Counted from the stretch's first letter, positions 1 to 6,832 are shown. The stretch is DNA of 9,243 bases from Actinomycetota bacterium (GCA_027296205.1 JAPUJM010000211.1:1-9243), one strand, 5' to 3'. Numbers and translations are program-made. The notes: generated by a model not told the origin, from the letters alone.

Positions 1-204
1 TCCCGATTCCTCGGCTATCCCGGTTTTGAGTCGTTCCCCTATCCCGAGTATTCGGAGGTGTTCTTTGACGACGCCGAGTACCGCGTGCTTCGCGGCGCTT
101 CGTGGGCAACATCGGTGGCGGTAACCCGCAGCACCTTTCGAAACTGGGATTACCGGGTGAGACGGCAGATCTTTTCCGGAATCCGATTGGCCTGGGACGT
201 CTAG
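1..204 (+). CDS. egtB: EgtB C-terminal fragment (hercynine sulfoxide synthase), 5' end outside window
   Basis: Only the last 67 residues are present, in frame from base 1 to the TAG at 202-204. EgtB is the iron-dependent enzyme that joins a thiol donor (gamma-glutamylcysteine or cysteine) to hercynine to form the S-oxide intermediate of ergothioneine. The visible part is the end of the formylglycine-generating-enzyme-like (FGE-sulfatase) domain: YPEYSEVFF, then YRVLRGASWAT, then FRNWDYRVRRQIFSG and a final IRLAWDV. The RG(A/G)SWAT and RNxxxRRQIFxGxR signatures are typical of EgtB C-termini. The iron-binding DinB-like domain lies upstream of the window. The stop codon directly abuts the egtC start codon, which supports the call by operon context. 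A stand-alone FGE-like protein is the alternative but is unlikely beside egtC and egtD. Confidence 0.9.
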   Translation, partial: SRFLGYPGFESFPYPEYSEVFFDDAEYRVLRGASWATSVAVTRSTFRNWDYRVRRQIFSGIRLAWDV

Positions 205-999
205 ATGTGTCGCCTAGCCGGATACGTGGGGCGGAGACCGATCTCGCTTTCGACCCTTCTCTATGACCCACCTCACTCGCTGCAACATGCCGCGTACGCC
301 CCGAAGGAATTGCTGTGGGGCCATGTGAATGTCGATGGCACCGGGGTGGCATGGTGGGTGGAGGGCCGGTCGGAGCCATTGCGTTACGTCACAGACAAGT
401 CTCCATGGTCCGATCCGAACCTACCGGACCTGGCCCCAATGCTCGCTGGAACGCCAGTGCTGGCGGCGGTCCGCTCGGCGACCCCGGGAATCCCGCACGG
501 GCCCCAAAACGTGGCCCCGTTCGTATCCGGCGGACTGGCCGCAGTCCACAACGGATGGATCGGTGGATTTCGCGACGGGATAGGCCGCTCTCTTCTCGCC
601 ACCATGTCAGATGCGAGGTTCGGCGAGATCACTTCAATGAATGATTCCCTGGTCCTTTTCCATCTGGTCGCTCAACAGCTCGATGACGAGCCGGGTATGG
701 AGTTACTCGACGCCGTCGCCGAGGTGATCCGGCAGGTTGCCAAGACGGTTACAGCAGCCCACGGCGCGGCGGCACTCAACCTGGTCGTTGCCTCGGAGTC
801 GAGCATCGTCGCGTCGAGAACGTCCGCAGGCACCACGGTCAACACCCTCTACACGCTCAGGACCGATGCCGGGAGTTGGGTCGCGTCGGAGCCACTAGAC
901 GCTTCGGACCCCTGGGAGCCAGTTCCCGAGCACCGAATGGCGATTTTGACCGAGGAGACCATCGAAATCGTTCCCCTGGATCACGAAGGTGTTCCATGA
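205..999 (+). CDS. egtC: EgtC, class II glutamine amidotransferase-type hydrolase of ergothioneine synthesis
   Basis: This 264-residue protein starts MCRLAGYVG. Removal of Met would expose Cys2, the N-terminal nucleophile of class II (Ntn) glutamine amidotransferases. Other family landmarks are VRSATPG (about 89-95, with the substrate-binding Arg), QNVAPF (101-106) and the VHNG motif (114-117), where backbone and Asn form the oxyanion hole. Near the C-terminus WVASEPLD matches the conserved SEPL segment. In the pathway EgtC removes the gamma-glutamyl group from gamma-glutamyl-hercynylcysteine sulfoxide after EgtB. The ATG at 205 follows the egtB stop with no gap and has no good ribosome site of its own, so translation is probably coupled to egtB. 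The protein is longer than I recall for mycobacterial EgtC (about 230 residues); some of the difference may lie in the segment around residues 10-80. The family call is secure. Confidence 0.92.
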   Translation: MCRLAGYVGRRPISLSTLLYDPPHSLQHAAYAPKELLWGHVNVDGTGVAWWVEGRSEPLRYVTDKSPWSDPNLPDLAPMLAGTPVLAAVRSATPGIPHGPQNVAPFVSGGLAAVHNGWIGGFRDGIGRSLLATMSDARFGEITSMNDSLVLFHLVAQQLDDEPGMELLDAVAEVIRQVAKTVTAAHGAAALNLVVASESSIVASRTSAGTTVNTLYTLRTDAGSWVASEPLDASDPWEPVPEHRMAILTEETIEIVPLDHEGVP

Positions 1000-2018
1000 G
1001 ATCTGGGGGAGATGCGCCGGTGACGGTGTCCCATCTCACCGCTTCCACCGATCACAGGGCCCAGATGATCGAGGATGTTCGGCACGGCTTGACTGCGTAC
1101 AGGAAACACCTCGCCTCCAAGTACTTTTATGACGCCCGAGGGTCAGAGCTTTTCGATGAGATAACTCGTCTTCCCGAGTACTACTTGACCGGGGCCGAGA
1201 CAGAGATTCTGTCGGAGCGGGCCGATGAGATCATGAGCGACATTCAGCCGGACGAACTGATCGAGCTCGGTTCCGGATCGTCGCACAAGACTCACATGCT
1301 GGTCGAGGCGATGTATCGGAGTAGCACCGGCCGGCGCTACGTCCCGGTCGACATCTCCGAGGGGGCGTTGCGCGCTGCCGCGACTCGGCTTTGCGATGAC
1401 TACAAGTGGCTCGAGGTTGAGGGTCTGGTCGGTGACTATGTCCCCGACCTCGGCAAGATAAGACGGAGGGGACGTCGCATCATCGTCTTCCTGGGTTCGA
1501 CGATCGGCAATTACGTGCCGACGCTTCGCCATTCGTTGCTTCGGTCTGTGACGAATGCGCTGGAGCCCGGGGATGCCTTCATGCTCGGGCTGGATCTCGT
1601 CAAGGACGAGCCGACGATGATCGCCGCCTACGACGACGCTCAGGGGTTGTCGGCCGAGTTCAACAAGAACATTCTCCACGTCATCAATCGGGAGCTGGGT
1701 GGTGACATCCCGGTCGACGCTTTCGAGCATGTGACGCGTTTTGACCGTGAGCTGGCGTGCATGGCCCAGAGCCTTCGAGCGTCACGCGAAGTCGTGGCCA
1801 ATATTCGCGCTCTCGACCTGGCCGTCACTTTCATTGCCGGGGAGGAGATACATACGGAGGTCTCCTGCAAGTTCTCCAAGCCTCAGGTTGAGCAGGAGTT
1901 CGACGCAGCCGGTATGAGGCTGGACAGTTGGTTTATGGACGATGGCGAGGGCTTCGCGTTGGCAGTGGCCTCACTCCAGCCCCCTCAGGAGGACTCGAAC
2001 CTTCGACACCCGAATTAG
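996..2018 (+). CDS. egtD: EgtD, L-histidine N-alpha-methyltransferase
   Basis: EgtD uses three S-adenosylmethionine molecules to trimethylate L-histidine to hercynine, the first step of ergothioneine synthesis. The start is ATG 996, overlapping the egtC stop as ATGA; the reading frame is open further upstream but there lies inside egtC. GTG 1020 is a weaker alternative. The 340-residue product shows KYFYDARGSELFDEITRLP (42-60), the SAM motif ELGSGSSHKT (90-99), FLGSTIGN (165-172), LDLVKD (199-204), FNKN (222-225) and HTEVSCKF (286-293). With a constant offset of 6 from the mycobacterial enzyme as I remember it, the histidine-pocket residues Tyr62, Asn172, Tyr212, Glu288 and Ser290 are all kept. 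The natural end is near LAVASLQ (about 328). The last dozen residues, PPQEDSNLRHPN, have no family counterpart that I know of and are encoded by tRNA-like antisense sequence. Confidence 0.93.
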   Translation: MRSGGDAPVTVSHLTASTDHRAQMIEDVRHGLTAYRKHLASKYFYDARGSELFDEITRLPEYYLTGAETEILSERADEIMSDIQPDELIELGSGSSHKTHMLVEAMYRSSTGRRYVPVDISEGALRAAATRLCDDYKWLEVEGLVGDYVPDLGKIRRRGRRIIVFLGSTIGNYVPTLRHSLLRSVTNALEPGDAFMLGLDLVKDEPTMIAAYDDAQGLSAEFNKNILHVINRELGGDIPVDAFEHVTRFDRELACMAQSLRASREVVANIRALDLAVTFIAGEEIHTEVSCKFSKPQVEQEFDAAGMRLDSWFMDDGEGFALAVASLQPPQEDSNLRHPN

Positions 2019-2035
2019 ATGCTGATCCGCTCAGC
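1988..2035 (-). other. tRNA-like relic (T-arm and D-arm-like segments), antisense to the egtD 3' end
   Basis: On the - strand, positions 2004 down to 1988 read GAAGG, TTCGAGT, CCTCC. This is a T-arm with the canonical TTCGA loop and one A-C mismatch in the stem. It is preceded by a GTGTC variable-loop-like stretch. Further 5' on the same strand, 2035 to 2021 reads GCTG, AGCGGAT, CAGC, a D-arm-like hairpin. The anticodon arm is not convincing: a GCATC/GGTGT pairing leaves a loop without U33. No acceptor stem can be paired and no CCA follows. The antisense reading EDSNLRHP in EgtD is the kind of peptide produced when an ORF runs across the back of a tRNA gene. I read it as a decayed or recombined tRNA fragment, possibly an old integration site. 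Chance resemblance is not excluded. Confidence 0.35.
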
Positions 2036-2226
2036 AAAACCTGGCGAGATGCGGATTTCCACATTTCTACAGGGATATCGAATCCCGCCAGTTGCCAGTG
2101 TTGGGGGTGGTTTCTCGATGGATCGCATCATCGGCGCGTCCCGGCTTTGGCGCGAGGGCTTATCTGACCTCAGCCGCCACAACATCTGCTTCGAGAAGCA
2201 ACTCCCAAGAACGCTGAGGCTGGGAG
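2019..2226. other. Gap between egtD and the SDR gene, no convincing gene
   Basis: The short open frames here have no recognisable domain or ribosome site. A hairpin GGGAT-ATCGA-ATCCC at 2072-2086 abuts a second pairing, CTGGC (2041-2045) with GCCAG (2087-2091). That stacking resembles an acceptor/T-arm junction on the + strand, but the intervening bases are too few for a tRNA. Inverted repeats CCTCAGC (2168-2174) and GCTGAGG (2213-2219) are also present. The gap separates convergently transcribed genes. Confidence 0.5.
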
Positions 2227-2227
2227 T
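2201..2227 (-). terminator. Possible terminator downstream of the SDR gene
   Basis: ACTCCCA (2201-2207) and TGGGAGT (2221-2227) form a perfect 7-bp stem with a 13-nt loop, immediately after the SDR stop codon. The - strand continues into TGCTTCTC, only mildly T-rich, so termination strength is doubtful. It could also serve the egt operon arriving from the other side. Confidence 0.35.
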
Positions 2228-3198
2228 CAGTTCCTCGCCGGATATCCGACGCCACCGGCCACCTTGGTGGTGACATTCCAGAGTGCCTGCTGTGCTGCCG
2301 GGTTGTCGAGGAGATCCAGGTGCACCTCCTCGATCGGGCCGGTCATCTTCTTCGGCTTGGATGCGAAGAACTTCCCGGTGACGTCGTCCCCATAGCCGGC
2401 TGCCTCAATGTATCGGCCCGCGCCGTCGGGGAGGGAGTGCGACATGCCTGGAATGAGCTTGAACATGGGCACCATCACGTGCTTCATGAAGAAGGGTGCG
2501 TTGCGAGCGGCATCGGTGTCCGGGGTGCTGCCCGGCGACACCGCGTTGACCGTGACGCCCGCCGGCAGGTCGCGGGCGAGCTCAGCAGCCCACCACGCGA
2601 CGAATTGCTTGGCGGTTGCATAGGTGTTGGCCGCATTGTGCTCGGCCGGCGGCTCCATCCGGATCTGGGCCTCTATCGCCGCCTCGACGTTGCCGTCAAA
2701 GTGCTCGGCGGCGAAGATATCCACGTCGAGAGGGTGGAAGGTGGGCACGTCGCCTCGTGCAGCCTCGGATCCCGAGATGACGATGCGAGCCGCATCACCG
2801 ATCAGTCCCAGTTCGATCAGCCGCATCGTCAATAGGTGGTGTCCTATCAGCGTCGAGGCCACTGTCGCCTCGACGTCGTCGACTGTCTTCAGAAGGTCGT
2901 TACCCGGCACCATCCCGGCGTTGAGCACAAGGACGTCGATCTTACCGCCACGCTTGGCCAGCTCCGTAGCTGCCGCCTCGACTGTGCTCAGGTCATCGTT
3001 GTCGAGAGTGAGAGTCTCGAACACGTCCGCGTTGGTTCGGGCGAGCAGACTTTGACGTGCCCCGTCCGCCTTGGCCGGGGTACGAGCCGTGATGATCACC
3101 CTGGTGAAGCCATCTTCGGCCAGGAGGGCAGATGTCTCCAGGCCGAGGCCGGAGTTGGCTCCGGTCACCAGTGCTGTGCGGGTCGTGTTGTCAACCAC
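2227..3198 (-). CDS. Short-chain dehydrogenase/reductase (SDR family, retinol dehydrogenase-like)
   Basis: The 323-residue product has a classical SDR layout. The Rossmann nucleotide-binding motif TGANSGLG lies at 12-19, NAG at 93-95, the catalytic Ser in ISGSE (142 or 144), the catalytic pair YATAK (Tyr193, Lys197) and SPGSTPDTD at 221-229. The substrate is unknown; the length and TGANSGLGLETS opening resemble retinol dehydrogenase/WWOX-type SDRs, which act on hydrophobic carbonyls. The start is GTG 3198: AAGGAG (3205-3210 on the complement) sits 6 nt upstream, and the SDR fold begins within 10 residues. The frame stays open for another 430 bp upstream, but that part has no domain and overlaps tetR. 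Downstream of tetR on the same strand with a 152-nt gap, it has its own promoter-like element, so it may be a separate transcript controlled by the regulator. Confidence 0.88.
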   Translation of the reverse strand: MVDNTTRTALVTGANSGLGLETSALLAEDGFTRVIITARTPAKADGARQSLLARTNADVFETLTLDNDDLSTVEAAATELAKRGGKIDVLVLNAGMVPGNDLLKTVDDVEATVASTLIGHHLLTMRLIELGLIGDAARIVISGSEAARGDVPTFHPLDVDIFAAEHFDGNVEAAIEAQIRMEPPAEHNAANTYATAKQFVAWWAAELARDLPAGVTVNAVSPGSTPDTDAARNAPFFMKHVMVPMFKLIPGMSHSLPDGAGRYIEAAGYGDDVTGKFFASKPKKMTGPIEEVHLDLLDNPAAQQALWNVTTKVAGGVGYPARN

Positions 3199-3204
3199 GA
3201 TTGT

Positions 3205-3210
3205 CTCCTT
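3205..3210 (-). promoter_or_regulatory. Ribosome binding site deciding the SDR GTG start
   Basis: AAGGAG on the - strand lies 6 nt before GTG 3196-3198. No ATG in the frame has comparable spacing, so this site fixes the start and excludes the long upstream extension. Confidence 0.75.
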
Positions 3211-3234
3211 GGTTCGGATGAGTGGGTTACGCGG

Positions 3235-3267
3235 GGGTACAAGTGCTTTCAGAGGATCGTCTATTCC
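3235..3267 (-). promoter_or_regulatory. Two-box element upstream of the SDR gene (copy 2)
   Basis: On the - strand, GGAATAGAC (3267 to 3259) is followed after exactly 16 nt by TTGTACCC (3242 to 3235), ending 36 nt before the SDR start codon. The same boxes, spacing and orientation occur upstream of the MFS gene. A candidate -35/-10 pair, TTGGAC with 17 nt to AATAGA, overlaps the left box, so a bound protein could block or aid transcription. It is probably a target of the adjacent TetR protein or of another shared regulator. Confidence 0.55.
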
Positions 3268-3350
3268 ACCTTTTAAAGAAGTGTCCAACTTCCTCGGCAT
3301 ACAGCTCGGCATCGAGGGGAGCATGAGCTCGGATCCACACAAACCTCTGT

Positions 3351-3929
3351 TCAGCGGGGGAGGAAGCCGTTGACGAGTTGGGGCACAACCGCGCCCGCCA
3401 ATTTCTCCACGTCGATGACGCCCTCCATGATCAGGCTCTTCATCGAGACCATGTGGAGGGCGCCCATGATCGCGTCGGCCGCGACCTCGACATCGATCAG
3501 CGCTAGCTCCCCTGCTGCCCGCCCCTCGATCAAAACCTCGCGGAACGGTGTCATCACAGATCGATCCATGTTCGCCATCAGGGCGGCATGGTCCTGGCCG
3601 GATTTGATCGCACTCGGTAGCTCGAGGCACATCTTTGGGTACTCGGCAAACGATCCGATAACGGCGATCATGACCTGTTCCAGACGATCTGCCGACGTTC
3701 CTTCAGATGCGGCAGCCTTCTGGATAGCGGCACGTGTCCGGTCCATCAGGTCATTCAGATAGAACTCGACCAGGTCGTCCTTGCCGGAGAAGTAGTAGTA
3801 GAGGGTCGCCCGCGGGATGTCTGCAATCCGGGCTGCCTCTTCGATGCTGACGTCGAACCCTGATCCTGCTGGGAATTGGTGGGAGGCATCCAGCAACTTT
3901 GCCGCCAGATCCTCGGGAAGCCTTTTCAT
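3351..3929 (-). CDS. TetR/AcrR-family transcriptional regulator
   Basis: The start chosen is ATG 3929, giving 192 residues, the usual TetR length. A weak AAAGG ribosome site lies about 6 nt upstream, and the extra 58 residues of the longer open frame carry no domain. The helix-turn-helix lies in the N-terminal part: SIEEAARIADIPRATLYYYF (28-47) followed by the family hallmark GKDDLVEFYL (49-58). Residues from about 60 on are the helical ligand-binding and dimerisation domain, and the ligand cannot be predicted. Divergent placement against a DHA2 exporter is the standard arrangement for a local repressor of an efflux pump. The 161-bp intergenic region (3930-4090) would hold its operator. The dehydrogenase downstream on the same strand is a likely second target, because it carries the same upstream element as the pump gene. 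Confidence 0.9.
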   Translation of the reverse strand: MKRLPEDLAAKLLDASHQFPAGSGFDVSIEEAARIADIPRATLYYYFSGKDDLVEFYLNDLMDRTRAAIQKAAASEGTSADRLEQVMIAVIGSFAEYPKMCLELPSAIKSGQDHAALMANMDRSVMTPFREVLIEGRAAGELALIDVEVAADAIMGALHMVSMKSLIMEGVIDVEKLAGAVVPQLVNGFLPR

Positions 3930-3997
3930 TTCAGGCCTTTCTCTTGAGTCTTCACCATAGGGATAACTGAGATAATTCAAACTTAATTCCAGATCCG

Positions 3998-4030
3998 GGA
4001 ATAGACAACCGTCCAAGTAGCTTTGTACCC
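3998..4030 (+). promoter_or_regulatory. Two-box element upstream of the MFS gene (copy 1)
   Basis: GGAATAGAC (3998-4006), a 16-nt spacer, then TTGTACCC (4023-4030), ending 60 nt before the MFS start codon. With copy 2 upstream of the SDR gene it shares all 17 box positions and about 5 of 16 spacer positions. The arrangement is not a clear dyad, although GGGAATA and the complement of the right box (GGGTACAA) share GGG and some A positions. It lies in the divergent tetR-MFS region, so it could govern both directions. Confidence 0.55.
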
Positions 4031-4074
4031 TTATCCAAAGAGGCGTCTGGACACCGATCTGATGCCGGTCCCCC

Positions 4075-4082
4075 AGGAGGAG
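4075..4082 (+). promoter_or_regulatory. Strong ribosome binding site of the MFS gene
   Basis: AGGAGGAG lies 8 nt before ATG 4091. This fits the chosen start, which is also followed at once by a normal cytoplasmic N-terminus. Confidence 0.75.
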
Positions 4083-4090
4083 AAGAGAAA

Positions 4091-5683
4091 ATGTCGACCA
4101 CACTGGATACCCGACCGGACGAGATCTCGTCCAAGCGTCGCTGGTTGGTGCTCGCGGTCATGTCGGTCGGGACGTTGATCGTGTTCATCGACAACACAGT
4201 CGTCAACACAGCGCTTCCAGCGATTTCTGTAGATCTTGGAGCTTCGATCTCGACTTTGCAATGGGTCGTAGATTCATATGTCCTGGTCCTCGCCGGCCTC
4301 TTGCTGCTCGGTGGCAGTCTTGGAGATCGATTCGGCAGGAAGAAGTGGATGACCCTCGGTTTGGTCATCTTCGGACTCGGTTCCGTGGGCGCCGCCCTAT
4401 CGACCACGGCCGGGGGACTAATCGGGTTCAGAGGCGTTCAAGGACTGGGCGCCGCTCTGGTACTGCCGGCCACGCTCTCGATAATCACCAACGTGTTTCC
4501 CCGTGGGGAACGGGCCAAGGCGATTGGCATTTGGACCGCCGTCGGCGGTCTCGGCATCGGCATCGGCCCGGTACTCGGAGGATGGCTGGTCGACAATATC
4601 GGATGGAGTTCGGTCTTCTGGCTGCACATACCGGTACTGGCAATCGCTCTGATCGGGATGATTTTCGTCCCCGAGTCCAGAGACGAGCGGAATCTGGGTC
4701 TTGACCTACCCGGGGCCTTCCTCAGCACGACGGGGCTCATCGCCCTCGTTTACGGCATCATCCAGGGACCGGAAGCGGGATGGTCGTCGCCTGAGATCAT
4801 CGCTGTGTTCGTGCTTGCCGTGACTCTGCTGACAGCCTTTGCCATCGTCGAAACGAAGAGCGACGCGCCGATGCTGCCGTTGAGATTCTTCCGGCAGAAG
4901 GACTTTACGGGGGCCGTTGTGACCCTGGGCCTGATCATCTTCGGCATGTTGGTGACCTTCTTCTTCCTGACCCAGTACTTCCAGATCGTTCAAGGGCGCT
5001 CCGCCTTCGAGGCCGGACTTCTGATCATCCCGGCGTCAGTCGGAATGATGCTGGGGGCGCCGCTGTCGGGTGCCCTGGTGAAGAGGATCGGTCCCCGCTA
5101 CCTGGTGCTGGCCATGGCCGGCGCCATGATCACCGGTGTCATGCTGCTGACCGGTGTCGAAGTCGACTCCTCGACGCTCTCGGTGATCATCCCGCTCGGC
5201 ATCTTTGGGTTTGGCGCCGGACTGGGAATGCCCGCTCTGACAGACACGGTGATGGCGGCGGTGCCCGAAGCGGACGCCGGAGTCGGCTCGGCTGTCAACG
5301 ACGTCAGTCGCGAGCTCGGTGGCGCCCTCGGCATTGCCACTATCGGATCGTTCGTGTCGAGTTTCTACCGGAGCAACGTCAATGACGCTCTCGCGGGCAC
5401 CGTGCCTGACGAGATCGTGGAGTTGGCCGGCGAAAGCATCGGAGTCGCCGTCGTCGCTGCTGCCAATCTCCCCGAAGAGATGGCAGCGAGCGTTGTGTCG
5501 GCCGCCAACCAGGCGTTCATCGACGCGATGAACACCGGGTTCTTGATATCGGCTGCCGTTCTCGCCACAGCCATAGTCATCGCATTCACTCTCATCCCCC
5601 GACACATGAGAACCGAACAAGCAGAACGGGAACAGGTCGTCGGCGACTTCGCCGCCGCCATCTCCGAGCCGGCCGTTGATTGA
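4091..5683 (+). CDS. DHA2-family (14-helix) MFS drug:proton antiporter, EmrB/QacA type
   Basis: A 530-residue inner-membrane exporter. After a short polar N-terminus, helix 1 contains the DHA2 motif FIDNTVVNTALP (32-43), followed by LQWVVDSYVL (56-65). Motif A, GGSLGDRFGRKK (74-85), lies in the helix 2-3 loop. RGVQGLGAALVLPA (114-127) precedes motif C, GIGIGPVLGG (155-164), the antiporter signature in helix 5. Length and hydrophobic pattern fit 14 membrane segments. A polar stretch at about 368-460 before the last helix (ISAAVLATAIVIAFTLI) fits the extracytoplasmic loop between helices 13 and 14. The charged tail RHMRTEQAEREQ is cytoplasmic. Family members expel hydrophobic drugs, dyes or antibiotics using the proton gradient; the substrate here is unknown. 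Divergence from tetR suggests substrate-inducible control. Confidence 0.93.
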   Translation: MSTTLDTRPDEISSKRRWLVLAVMSVGTLIVFIDNTVVNTALPAISVDLGASISTLQWVVDSYVLVLAGLLLLGGSLGDRFGRKKWMTLGLVIFGLGSVGAALSTTAGGLIGFRGVQGLGAALVLPATLSIITNVFPRGERAKAIGIWTAVGGLGIGIGPVLGGWLVDNIGWSSVFWLHIPVLAIALIGMIFVPESRDERNLGLDLPGAFLSTTGLIALVYGIIQGPEAGWSSPEIIAVFVLAVTLLTAFAIVETKSDAPMLPLRFFRQKDFTGAVVTLGLIIFGMLVTFFFLTQYFQIVQGRSAFEAGLLIIPASVGMMLGAPLSGALVKRIGPRYLVLAMAGAMITGVMLLTGVEVDSSTLSVIIPLGIFGFGAGLGMPALTDTVMAAVPEADAGVGSAVNDVSRELGGALGIATIGSFVSSFYRSNVNDALAGTVPDEIVELAGESIGVAVVAAANLPEEMAASVVSAANQAFIDAMNTGFLISAAVLATAIVIAFTLIPRHMRTEQAEREQVVGDFAAAISEPAVD

Positions 5684-5865
5684 TCGAGACTGGTGGCCTC
5701 GACGGCGGAGTCCCTGACCTAGGACCGGGGATCTTACTCAACGTTCCCCCTGGTTCGTCGGGGTGGTGACCTCCGTTGGTGTTACTCCGCTCTTGGGGTA
5801 GCACGAGCCATGGGCAGGTCCATTTCCGAGAAGACTGCCGGTGTTGGGTTATCAGTCGTGGTTCG
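5684..5865. other. Convergent gap between the MFS and beta-helix genes
   Basis: No gene is supported. Weak hairpins exist: TCGAG (5684-5688) with CTCGA (5698-5702) right after the MFS stop, and ACCGGGG (5724-5730) with CCCC(C)TGGT (5746-5754) containing one bulge. Neither is followed by a T tract on either strand, so terminator calls are not justified. Confidence 0.4.
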
Positions 5866-6738
5866 CTATGGGCTGCACAGGTTTCGGGGATGGGAGCCAC
5901 CCCCGGCGTTTCCCTCGCAGACATTGCCCGTGTAGGTATTGGCTGTTCCGTCGTCGCCGGCTCCACCGGTGGTGTTGTCCTCGATCCCTCGCCCGGTGTT
6001 GTCGTTAGCGATATTGCCGATGTAGGTGTTCCCTGTTGTGTTGGGATCATTGGCTCCGAAACCGTTACCGGTGTTGTTCGAGGCTTCGTTGTCTCTGAAC
6101 GAATTCCTGTTGGCCCCCCATGACATGAACCCCACTCCGGAGACGGAAGTCGCCGTGTTCTCGCTGAGCACATTCTCATCGGAGCCATCGAGAAGCCCGT
6201 ACCCGAACCAATCGGTGGCGTCAGAGACGATGTTTCTGTTGAGCTTGTTGTTGTCAGACTCGAAGAGGGTGAATCCCGTGCGCACATGGGAAACCGTGTT
6301 GTTGGTGAATGTGTTGTCATCGGATTGGTTGATGAGGAATCCGGCGTTGAACTCCTCGATGAAACAGTTCTTGACAGTGACTCCCGATTTCTGGGACACA
6401 TTGATCCCGTTCCGGACCGAGAGGCGTCCGGGTCCCGTGATGGTGTGACCAGCACAATCCAACATGACGTTGTGGGCGCCGATGACGATGTCGCCGTCGT
6501 GATCAGCAGCCAGGACAGTGTCAACGAGGATCGTCATCGTCCCATCTGTCGCTGCGGCTCCTTGTCGATCGGGACTCGATGCCGCGCCCTGGGGAGCCCC
6601 GATTTCCACAGTCATGACCTCTCGAATCAGAAACCAAGCAGGCACGCTGAGCAGAGAGACAGCGACGACCGCCACCGCCACCACCGTCCAAATCGCCACT
6701 CCCGTGTCGTCCGACTCGACAGGTTCGATGTCAGGCAT
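5866..6738 (-). CDS. Membrane-anchored right-handed parallel beta-helix protein (NosD/pectin-lyase-like fold)
   Basis: 290 residues from ATG 6738, chosen because GGGAGGAG ends 8 nt upstream; a GTG three codons earlier sits on the ribosome site. The N-terminus is acidic (PDIEPVESDDTG), followed by one hydrophobic helix at about 14-38 and then RE. This looks like a signal anchor placing the rest outside the membrane. A linker rich in Ala, Gly and Ser (about 48-66) leads to the entry strand VMLDCAGHTITGPG (91-104), a typical opening of bacterial and archaeal beta-helix proteins. From about 107 to 275 there are roughly seven coils, each with an N-x-F/V/Y-x-x-N type turn: NTFTNNTVS, NKLNRNIVS, NVLSENTAT, NSFRDNEAS, NTYIGNIAN, NTYTGNVCE. 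Cysteines at 95, 125, 274 and 288 could form disulfides that cap the helix. No catalytic residues are recognisable, so a carbohydrate-binding, surface or structural role is as likely as an enzymatic one. It is monocistronic. Confidence 0.8.
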   Translation of the reverse strand: MPDIEPVESDDTGVAIWTVVAVAVVAVSLLSVPAWFLIREVMTVEIGAPQGAASSPDRQGAAATDGTMTILVDTVLAADHDGDIVIGAHNVMLDCAGHTITGPGRLSVRNGINVSQKSGVTVKNCFIEEFNAGFLINQSDDNTFTNNTVSHVRTGFTLFESDNNKLNRNIVSDATDWFGYGLLDGSDENVLSENTATSVSGVGFMSWGANRNSFRDNEASNNTGNGFGANDPNTTGNTYIGNIANDNTGRGIEDNTTGGAGDDGTANTYTGNVCEGNAGGGSHPRNLCSP

Positions 6739-6832
6739 CGTGCACACTCCTCCCGGGCACAGTAGACGCAGACGGTCGGCTTCCCACGCGGGCTACTCAC
6801 GACCGGCATCAACCGTATGGCCTTTCCCAACC

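Noticed and set aside
876..995. Upstream extension of egtD
   Set aside because: It lies wholly inside egtC in another frame. ATG 996 with the ATGA overlap is the normal coupled start.
1988..2060. A functional tRNA gene on the - strand
   Set aside because: No acceptor stem pairs, the anticodon loop lacks U33 in the only pairable register, and no CCA follows. Kept only as a possible relic.
3199..3630. Open frame extending the SDR gene upstream to give a 467-residue protein
   Set aside because: The extension has no domain, overlaps tetR on the same strand in another frame and ignores the strong ribosome site at GTG 3198.
3998..4030. SigR/SigH-type promoter (GGAAT, 18 nt, GTT)
   Set aside because: No GTT or GTC occurs at the required distance in both copies of the element. 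The conserved second box is several bases too far away.
4021..4040. CTTTG-N10-CAAAG inverted repeat as the TetR operator
   Set aside because: Only 5 bp per arm without extension, and not found before the SDR gene; the two-box element is a better candidate.
3930..4103. Upstream extension of the TetR gene
   Set aside because: It would overlap the MFS start and its ribosome site, adds a domainless segment before the HTH and exceeds the usual family length.
5900..6420. Recurring GTTGTT/GTGTT spacing on the + strand, at first sight like a CRISPR or satellite array
   Set aside because: The units vary in sequence and follow the Asn-rich coils of the beta-helix protein. There are no identical repeats with unique spacers.
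5592..6524. Long - strand frame rich in Ser, Thr and Pro across the MFS end and the beta-helix gene
   Set aside because: It is a shadow of the repeated codons of the beta-helix gene; it has no ribosome site or domain and overlaps two supported genes.
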